Assembly: GCF_042678185.1 (NCBI RefSeq)
Contig: NZ_JBHUDQ010000003.1
Length of the DNA stretch: 64,000 nt
Strand: one strand, 5' to 3'
DNA from: Ramlibacter ginsenosidimutans
Lineage (GTDB): Bacteria; Pseudomonadota; Gammaproteobacteria; Burkholderiales; Burkholderiaceae_C
The notes beneath the pieces are model-generated. The model saw only the letters and a list, made by a program, of their open reading frames with translations, was not told the DNA's origin and searched no databases. Positions 50,092-64,000 of the stretch are shown piece after piece (position 1 is the first letter of the stretch; each line of letters starts with the position of its first letter). Both the position numbers and the translations under genes were made by a program.

Positions 50092-50826
50092 ATGAGCACA
50101 GCGCAGACCATCCGCGAGGCCATCGCCGAAGTCGATCGCCTGCGCGCGGAGAGCCGGTCCGTTCCGGCGATCGGGATGGCGGTCGAGCGGTTGAAACGGT
50201 TGCAGAGCCGGCGCTTCGCTGCCTCTCACGCCGACTTGCTCGCATCCGCTGCGTTTGGCGCAGCCACGCGATTCTTCCTCGAGGAGCTTTACGGCGCGCG
50301 CGACTACTCGGAACGCGACGGACAGTTCGCCCGCATTGCGGGTGCGGTGGAGAAGCTCTTTCCAAAGGACGTCGCCGACACGGCGATTGCACTCGCACGG
50401 CTGCATGTACTCACGGAATCGCTGGACCATGCGCTCGCGCGCGCGCTTCCGGTGAACGAGGAAGACGAGATCCGCGCCTATGTGCGCGCGTGGAAGTCGG
50501 TCGGTCGCCGCGCAGACCGTGACCGGCAACTGCAAGCGGTCCTCGATCTCGGCGGCGAGCTCGCGCGCCTGACTCGCCTGCCCGGGCTGCGCATGATGCT
50601 GCGCGTGATGCGCAAGCCTGCGGCCGCGGCGGGACTGACGGCCTTGCAGCGTTTCCTGGAACAAGGCTTCGATACGTTCGCGGAAGTGAGCCGCCAGCCG
50701 CAGGGTGCGGAGCGCTTCCTGGCCACTGTCGCCGAGCGGGAGAGGCAGTTGATCCAGGTGCTTTCCGAGGCCGACGCTGTCGCGTGCGAGACGGCCCTGC
50801 GGACGATCCTGGGACAAGCCCTTTGA
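50092..50826 (+). CDS. Conserved hypothetical protein (FFLEELYG type)
   Basis: The 244-residue product is all-helical and cytosolic. Its most distinctive segment is ATRFFLEELYGARDYSERDGQF (about 58-79), a pattern I recall from uncharacterised proteobacterial proteins often near acyl-CoA genes. No catalytic motif is recognised. It starts the plus-strand set with fadD (45 bp downstream) and the metallo-hydrolase, so a link to fatty acid use is possible by context only. Confidence 0.75.
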   Translation: MSTAQTIREAIAEVDRLRAESRSVPAIGMAVERLKRLQSRRFAASHADLLASAAFGAATRFFLEELYGARDYSERDGQFARIAGAVEKLFPKDVADTAIALARLHVLTESLDHALARALPVNEEDEIRAYVRAWKSVGRRADRDRQLQAVLDLGGELARLTRLPGLRMMLRVMRKPAAAAGLTALQRFLEQGFDTFAEVSRQPQGAERFLATVAERERQLIQVLSEADAVACETALRTILGQAL

Positions 50827-50870
50827 CCCGGCCGTCCCCCGCTGGAGAGAATGCGCGCGAAGGAGCAGAT

Positions 50871-52559
50871 ATGCAGCACAGGCCATGGCTCGCGGCGTAC
50901 CCGGAGGGGGTGCCGCACGAGATCGATCCGGATCAATACGTGTCGCTCACGCAAGTGCTGGAGGATTCTTTCCAGCGCAATGCAAGGCGCCCGTTTTCCG
51001 TGTGCATGGAGCGCTGGATGACCTACGGCGAACTCGATGCCGCGTCGCGCTCGCTCGGCGCGTGGTTGCAGGCGCGCGGGCTTCCGCCTGGCTCCCGCGT
51101 GGCGATCATGCTGCCGAACATTCTGCAGTTCGCGGTCGCGATGGCCGCAGTGATCCGGGCTGGCTATACGTGCGTGAACGTCAATCCGCTCTACACGGCA
51201 CGGGAACTGGAGCACCAGCTCCAGGACTCAGGTGCGACGGCCATCGTGATCCTCGAGAACTTCTGTCACACGCTGGAGCAGGTGATCGAGCATTCGCCCG
51301 TGCAGCACGTCGTGGTCACGGGCATGGGCGACTTGCTGGGCGGCGCGTACGGCGCATGGGTCACGTTCGCCGTGCGCCATCTCGCGCGCATGGTCCCGGC
51401 CTACCGCCTGCCTCTTTCGGGCGGACGCACGGTGAAGGCGCTGCCGCGGGCCCTCTCCGAAGGCGCGCGCCAGACATTGCGGCCTACGCCGCAGGGCCTG
51501 GACTCGATCGCTTTCCTGCAGTACACGGGCGGGACCACCGGCTTGTCGAAGGGCGCCGTGCTGACCCATCGCAACGTGATCGCTGCCATGTTGCAGGCCG
51601 AGGCCTGGTTCACGCCGGCGCTGCGCCGCGTCGGCGAAGTGGCGGCGACGAACAGCATTGCCGCGCTGCCGCTGTACCACATCTTCGCGCTCACGCTGTG
51701 CCTGCTTGCGATCCGCTCGGGTGCGCACATCACGCTGATCCCGAATCCGAGGGATATCGGTGCTCTGGTGGAGGTGCTGAAGAAGCGTCCCTTTCACATG
51801 CTGCCGGCGGTCAATACGCTGTTCAACGCGTTGCTTCAGCATCCGCAGTTCAGGTCGGTGGATTTTTCGCGGCTCGCAGTCTCCCAGGCAGGTGGCATGG
51901 CGGCATCCGAAGGCACCGCGCGGCAATGGCGGCAAGCCACGGGCTGCGTGATGGTCGAGGGTTGGGGAATGAGCGAGACGTGCGCGATCGGCACCAACAA
52001 TCCGCTGGATGCGACCGAGTTTTCCGGAACCATAGGCGTGCCGCTGCCCAGCATCGAAGTCGCTATCAAGGACGATGCGGGGCTCACGGTGGCGAACGGA
52101 ATGTCCGGGGAGATCTGCATCCGCGGCCCCAACGTGACACCGGGCTACTTCAACCAGCCCGAGGAGAACGCCAGGGCCTTCACTCCTGATGGCTTCCTGC
52201 GCACGGGCGACATCGGCGTCATGGACGACCGCGGCTACACGCGGATCATCGATCGCAAGAAGGACATGATCCTGGTGAGCGGCTTCAATGTGTTTCCCAA
52301 TGAACTGGAGAACGTCATCTCGCTTTGTCCCGGCGTCGTCGAGTGCGCCGCCATCGGCGTGCCTGATGAGAGACAAGGCGAGGCGATCAAGGTGTTCGTG
52401 GTGAAGAACGATGCGACGCTGACGGAGGACGCGATCGCCAGCCACTGCCGCGAGAATCTCACCGGGTACAAGTTGCCGAAGTACATTGAGTTCCGCGATG
52501 AGTTGCCGAAGTCGAACGTCGGGAAGATCCTGCGCCGCGAACTGCGCGCGTCGCGTTGA
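50871..52559 (+). CDS. fadD: Long-chain fatty acid-CoA ligase
   Basis: The 562-residue adenylate-forming enzyme activates fatty acids to acyl-CoA. Motifs: LQYTGGTTGLSKGAVLTHRN (P-loop, about 222-241), GWGMSETCAIG, the FRTGDIG-like LRTGDIGVMD, and KDMILVSGFNVFPNELE in the hinge/C-terminal domain. The end NVGKILRRELR supplies the catalytic Lys. ATG 50871 has AAGGAG upstream. The length is normal for FadD. Confidence 0.94.
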   Translation: MQHRPWLAAYPEGVPHEIDPDQYVSLTQVLEDSFQRNARRPFSVCMERWMTYGELDAASRSLGAWLQARGLPPGSRVAIMLPNILQFAVAMAAVIRAGYTCVNVNPLYTARELEHQLQDSGATAIVILENFCHTLEQVIEHSPVQHVVVTGMGDLLGGAYGAWVTFAVRHLARMVPAYRLPLSGGRTVKALPRALSEGARQTLRPTPQGLDSIAFLQYTGGTTGLSKGAVLTHRNVIAAMLQAEAWFTPALRRVGEVAATNSIAALPLYHIFALTLCLLAIRSGAHITLIPNPRDIGALVEVLKKRPFHMLPAVNTLFNALLQHPQFRSVDFSRLAVSQAGGMAASEGTARQWRQATGCVMVEGWGMSETCAIGTNNPLDATEFSGTIGVPLPSIEVAIKDDAGLTVANGMSGEICIRGPNVTPGYFNQPEENARAFTPDGFLRTGDIGVMDDRGYTRIIDRKKDMILVSGFNVFPNELENVISLCPGVVECAAIGVPDERQGEAIKVFVVKNDATLTEDAIASHCRENLTGYKLPKYIEFRDELPKSNVGKILRRELRASR

Positions 52560-52571
52560 ACGGGGGTGCCC

Positions 52572-53498
52572 ATGAGTGGCGCTGATGTCCGGCTTCCGGC
52601 TGGGGTAGTGGTCCTGGAGCGTGGTTGGCTCTCGTCCAACAACGTGCTCTTGCTCGGGCCCGAGCGTGCGGACATGGTGGATAGCGGGTACGGCAGCCAC
52701 TCCGACCAGACTCTCGCGCTGGTCGAGCACGCCTGCGCGGGCCGCACGCTGGCGACGCTCGTCAACACCCACCTGCACAGCGACCACTGCGGCGGAAATG
52801 CGGCTTTGCAGGCTCGGTACCGGGATCTGCTCACCCTGATCCCACCCGGACTGGCGGAAGCAGTGCGTGCGTGGGACGAAGTCGCTCTTACCTATCGCCC
52901 CACCGGACAGAGCTGTCCACGATTTGGTTTCCAGGGCCTTGTGCAGCCGGGCAGCAGCATCGAGCTGGGCGATAAGCGTTGGGAGGTGCACGCTGCACCT
53001 GGCCACGATCCCCACTCGATCTTGTTGCTGGAGCCGGAGTCTCGCACCTTGATCTCGGCTGACGCGCTTTGGGAGAACGGATTCGGAGTCGTCTTTCCGG
53101 AGCTCGAAGGTGCGGCCGCGTTCGATGAGGTCGCCGCGACTTTGGATCTGATCGAGCAGCTCACGCCCTCGGTGGTGATCCCAGGCCACGGCCGCGTGTT
53201 CACCGACGCGAGGTCCGCGCTGGCGACCGCGCGCAGGCGCCTCGACGCCTACCGTTCAGACCCCAGTCGGCACGCGAGGCACGCGGCCAAGGTCTTGATC
53301 AAGTTCCGCTTGCTCGAGTGGCAGGCGGTTTCGTGGGAAGCGTTCATGCAATGGTCGGACGCAACGGTTTACCTGCGCATGGTGCAAGAACGCTTTTTCG
53401 AGGACATTCCCGCGCGGCGGTGGATCGAGGAGCTGGTGGACGAGCTTGTCCGCAGCGGAGCGGCGCGACTGGAGGACGGGGTCTTGTACAACGCGTAG
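52572..53498 (+). CDS. MBL-fold metallo-hydrolase
   Basis: The 308-residue product has the metal motif VNTHLHSDHCGG (His67, His69, Asp71, His72), GHDPHSI, ISADALWENG and a GHGRVF His near residue 210, so the dinuclear metal site is complete. A helical C-terminal extension follows, ending LYNA. ATG 52572 is preferred since GGGGGT precedes it; an in-frame GTG at 52566 is an alternative. It is 12 bp after fadD and likely cotranscribed. Confidence 0.9.
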   Translation: MSGADVRLPAGVVVLERGWLSSNNVLLLGPERADMVDSGYGSHSDQTLALVEHACAGRTLATLVNTHLHSDHCGGNAALQARYRDLLTLIPPGLAEAVRAWDEVALTYRPTGQSCPRFGFQGLVQPGSSIELGDKRWEVHAAPGHDPHSILLLEPESRTLISADALWENGFGVVFPELEGAAAFDEVAATLDLIEQLTPSVVIPGHGRVFTDARSALATARRRLDAYRSDPSRHARHAAKVLIKFRLLEWQAVSWEAFMQWSDATVYLRMVQERFFEDIPARRWIEELVDELVRSGAARLEDGVLYNA

Positions 53499-53602
53499 CC
53501 GACCGGCCAGCCTCGCAAGCGGGCTGCGTTTCCAGCGCCCCGGACGGACACTGCAATTCATTGGAGCCGGTGGCGCGGGCTGAATCGCCGTTGCGACGCG
53601 CC

Positions 53603-53636
53603 AAAACAAAAGGCCCGGCATTTCTGCCGGGCCTTC
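53603..53636 (-). terminator. Intrinsic terminator of rRNA operon A
   Basis: On the minus strand, AAGGCCCGGCA-GAAA-TGCCGGGCCTT forms an 11-bp GC-rich stem followed by TTGTTTTGG. It lies 12 bp after the 5S gene. Confidence 0.9.
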
Positions 53637-53647
53637 GCCGCTATAAC

Positions 53648-53763
53648 AGCCTGACGATGTCCTACTTTCACACGGGAACCCGCACTATCATCGGCGCAGA
53701 GGCGTTTCACTGTCCTGTTCGGGATGGGAAGGAGTGGGACCACCTCGCTATGGTCATCAGGCA
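53648..53763 (-). rRNA. rrf: 5S rRNA, operon A
   Basis: The minus strand has TGCCTGATGACC at the 5' end and CATCGTCAGGCT at the 3' end (helix I), with CCCATCCCGAACAGG and GAAACGCC in between, typical of betaproteobacterial 5S. About 116 nt. Confidence 0.97.
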
Positions 53764-53901
53764 TAACTTTTTGCCATCTTGCTTTGTGGGCAAGACAGCC
53801 AATTCATAGAGTCTTATCAGCTTGAGCAGCGCTTTACAGCTGCTGGGATCTTGATTGCGTTCAACCCTGGCATAACACTTGATCGGACCGATCAAAGTTA
53901 T

Positions 53902-56778
<2,877 letters not shown>

Positions 56779-56978
56779 CTATAACTTTGACTCCTCTCAC
56801 GAGGATTCGCAGTCGATTCAAGTACTTCGCGAGGTCTTTCACCTCGCGCGTTATGCCGTCTTCATACTTTCGATTTGACTCGAAATTGAAGTCTGGTTGA
56901 CGCAATCAAAATGTCGCTAGCGGCACGGTCTGCCATGAAAGCAGTTTCCGCTAACGACGCTGATTCAACTCTATGAAT

Positions 56979-56990
56979 TGTTAAAGAACA
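56979..56990 (-). promoter_or_regulatory. boxA antitermination element, operon A spacer
   Basis: Minus-strand TGTTCTTTAACA in the spacer between tRNA-Ala and 23S closely matches the consensus TGCTCTTTAACA that recruits Nus factors. Confidence 0.85.
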
Positions 56991-57108
56991 GCCGATTGAC
57001 TTGCAGCAGATGCCGCAGTCAACAACAAAGCAGCCTGGCGTAGCGCCAAGCCGCTTTGGTGTTGATTTCATTGGAAGACCCGCATTGTAGCGCGAGCACA
57101 AACAACAT

Positions 57109-57184
57109 TGGTGGAGGATGACGGGATCGAACCGACGACCCCCTGCTTGCAAAGCAGGTGCTCTCCCAGCTGAGCTAATCCCCC
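57109..57184 (-). tRNA. tRNA-Ala (anticodon TGC), operon A
   Basis: GGGGGAT/ATCCTCC acceptor stem, TTTGCAA anticodon loop, GTTCGATCC T-loop, discriminator A and encoded CCA (57109-57111). It lies in the 16S-23S spacer. Confidence 0.97.
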
Positions 57185-57205
57185 AGGATCTTTGGACACT
57201 GGAGA

Positions 57206-57282
57206 TGGTGGGTCTGGTTGGTCTCGAACCAACGACCCCCGCCTTATCAAGACGGTGCTCTAACCAACTGAGCTACAGACCC
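57206..57282 (-). tRNA. tRNA-Ile (anticodon GAT), operon A
   Basis: GGGTCTG/CAGACCC acceptor stem, TTGATAA anticodon loop, GTTCGAGAC T-loop and encoded CCA. It follows 16S and precedes tRNA-Ala, the usual spacer order. Confidence 0.97.
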
Positions 57283-57391
57283 GGGGTCGGTCGCTCACTG
57301 CGAGCACATCTTTGCGAGCAATTCGCCGCTGGCGACATCTTCCAACAACCGATAAGTGTGGACGTTCAACTTGGACTGCTAGTATTTCCAG

Positions 57392-58922
<1,531 letters not shown>

Positions 58923-59123
58923 GATCTTGTATAACTCACTCAAAAGGAATCGAAGTGAACTTCACTTCTCTTCTCATATGAGCGTTTGATTTGTTCCGAA
59001 GAACTTGGCAGTCGCCATCAAACGCCCACGCTTATCGGCTGTATGTTGTTAACGATCACTGCAAGATCTTCCGGCTCTCGCCTTCTTCTCTTGCTAACCT
59101 CGCTGCGATCAGCGAAGCCTTCG

Positions 59124-59153
59124 ATTATGACAGATTTCGGAGAGACCTGTCAA
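59124..59153 (-). promoter_or_regulatory. Probable rRNA promoter of operon A
   Basis: Minus-strand TTGACA (59148-59153) and CATAAT (59124-59129) are separated by 18 bp, giving a near-consensus sigma70 promoter about 200 bp before mature 16S. A further TACAAT-like hexamer upstream lacks a good -35. Confidence 0.8.
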
Positions 59154-59290
59154 CCTTCGTGGTTTTCACTCGCTTTGCTTGCCACGGCAATCTGCCGCAG
59201 CTCGCATGTCTGTGAAGACTCACATTGTAGCACGCTTCTGGCGTTCTCATCATTGCTCGCCGGTACAGGACCTGAGAGCACTGATGAGAA

Positions 59291-59312
59291 CGCCCCGTCC
59301 GTGGACGGGGCG
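59291..59312 (-). terminator. Hairpin terminator of rRNA operon B
   Basis: CGCCCCGTCC-AC-GGACGGGGCG on the minus strand forms a 10-bp GC stem followed by a weak TTCTCATC tract, 12 bp after the 5S gene. It differs in sequence from the terminator of operon A. Confidence 0.8.
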
Positions 59313-59324
59313 CCTCGCTATAAC

Positions 59325-59440
59325 AGCCTGACGATGTCCTACTTTCACACGGGAACCCGCACTATCATCGGCGCAGAGGCGTTTCACTGTCCTGTTCGGG
59401 ATGGGAAGGAGTGGGACCACCTCGCTATGGTCATCAGGCA
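59325..59440 (-). rRNA. rrf: 5S rRNA, operon B
   Basis: Same sequence as the 5S gene at 53648-53763, displaced by 5677 bp. Confidence 0.97.
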
Positions 59441-59578
59441 TAACTTTTTGCCATCTTGCTTTGTGGGCAAGACAGCCAATTCATAGAGTCTTATCAGCTT
59501 GAGCAGCGCTTTACAGCTGCTGGGATCTTGATTGCGTTCAACCCTGGCATAACACTTGATCGGACCGATCAAAGTTAT

Positions 59579-62455
<2,877 letters not shown>

Positions 62456-62655
62456 CTATAACTTTGACTCCTCTCACGAGGATTCGCAGTCGATTCAAGT
62501 ACTTCGCGAGGTCTTTCACCTCGCGCGTTATGCCGTCTTCATACTTTCGATTTGACTCGAAATTGAAGTCTGGTTGACGCAATCAAAATGTCGCTAGCGG
62601 CACGGTCTGCCATGAAAGCAGTTTCCGCTAACGACGCTGATTCAACTCTATGAAT

Positions 62656-62667
62656 TGTTAAAGAACA
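62656..62667 (-). promoter_or_regulatory. boxA antitermination element, operon B spacer
   Basis: Minus-strand TGTTCTTTAACA, second copy of the element at 56979-56990. Confidence 0.85.
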
Positions 62668-62785
62668 GCCGATTGACTTGCAGCAGATGCCGCAGTCAAC
62701 AACAAAGCAGCCTGGCGTAGCGCCAAGCCGCTTTGGTGTTGATTTCATTGGAAGACCCGCATTGTAGCGCGAGCACAAACAACAT

Positions 62786-62861
62786 TGGTGGAGGATGACG
62801 GGATCGAACCGACGACCCCCTGCTTGCAAAGCAGGTGCTCTCCCAGCTGAGCTAATCCCCC
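62786..62861 (-). tRNA. tRNA-Ala (anticodon TGC), operon B
   Basis: Second copy of the spacer tRNA-Ala with encoded CCA and TGC anticodon. Confidence 0.97.
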
Positions 62862-62882
62862 AGGATCTTTGGACACTGGAGA

Positions 62883-62959
62883 TGGTGGGTCTGGTTGGTC
62901 TCGAACCAACGACCCCCGCCTTATCAAGACGGTGCTCTAACCAACTGAGCTACAGACCC
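62883..62959 (-). tRNA. tRNA-Ile (anticodon GAT), operon B
   Basis: Second copy of the spacer tRNA-Ile with GAT anticodon and encoded CCA. Confidence 0.97.
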
Positions 62960-63068
62960 GGGGTCGGTCGCTCACTGCGAGCACATCTTTGCGAGCAATT
63001 CGCCGCTGGCGACATCTTCCAACAACCGATAAGTGTGGACGTTCAACTTGGACTGCTAGTATTTCCAG

Positions 63069-64000
<932 letters not shown>

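Larger units (their letters stand above)
58923..59323. other. Inter-operon region between the two rRNA operons
   Basis: About 400 bp, markedly lower in GC than the surrounding genome. It holds the promoter and leader of operon A (minus strand) and the terminator of operon B. An inverted pair GCGTTCTCATCA (59241-59252) and TGATGAGAACGC (59282-59293) lies just inside the terminator. I see no protein-coding gene. Confidence 0.7.

Overview
The window is high-GC, densely packed chromosomal DNA from a betaproteobacterium, most likely a member of the Burkholderiales in the Comamonadaceae (Ramlibacter/Variovorax-like). I infer this from the rRNA spacer order, a Bug/TctC-type solute-binding protein, LiuR-type control of branched-chain acyl-CoA genes, aceK, and extragenic repeats of the kind common in that family. 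No database search was possible, so the taxonomy is an inference.

Layout. 0-6 kb: small hypothetical genes, a receiver-only protein, tRNA-Ser(TGA), a potassium channel with an RCK domain, a Bug-family binding protein, a ThDP enzyme and a 65-residue peptide gene with a strong ribosome binding site. 6-15.8 kb: a GST, then on the minus strand a TPP riboswitch followed by a tightly coupled run: thiD, luxE-like acyl-protein synthetase, luxC-like acyl reductase, ABC ATPase, permease, binding protein, SDR, thiE and a PAP2 phosphatase. This is the most interesting region. Carboxylate activation and reduction genes lie between thiamin genes under thiamin control, which suggests an undescribed route that turns an imported carboxylated thiamin precursor or breakdown product into a usable alcohol. 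15.8-19.7 kb: repeats with a duplicated SDR 3' fragment, SDR, GST, pyrophosphatase, FKBP and small proteins. 19.8-25.3 kb: a stressosome operon (rsbR, rsbS, rsbT, a SpoIIE-type phosphatase) feeding two soluble histidine kinases rather than a sigma factor. 25.4-27.4 kb: HAD, YchJ and rhodanese proteins, plus a second receiver-like protein on the opposite strand.

27.6-37.9 kb: acyl-CoA catabolism (acyl-CoA dehydrogenase, thiolase, isovaleryl-CoA dehydrogenase, thioesterase) with a MerR/LiuR regulator and two palindromic operators; aceK and carbonic anhydrase lie among these genes. 37.9-46.6 kb: housekeeping genes (YgjP-like peptidase, plsC, gmhB, glyS, glyQ, lnt, corC, GNAT). 46.7-53.5 kb: a class III adenylyl cyclase with TolB-like and TPR regions facing a Crp-type regulator, a LuxR-type regulator, a conserved hypothetical, FadD and a metallo-hydrolase. 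53.6-64 kb: two tandem rRNA operons on the minus strand (16S, tRNA-Ile, tRNA-Ala, 23S, 5S), repeating with a period of 5677 bp and cut by the window end inside the second 16S.
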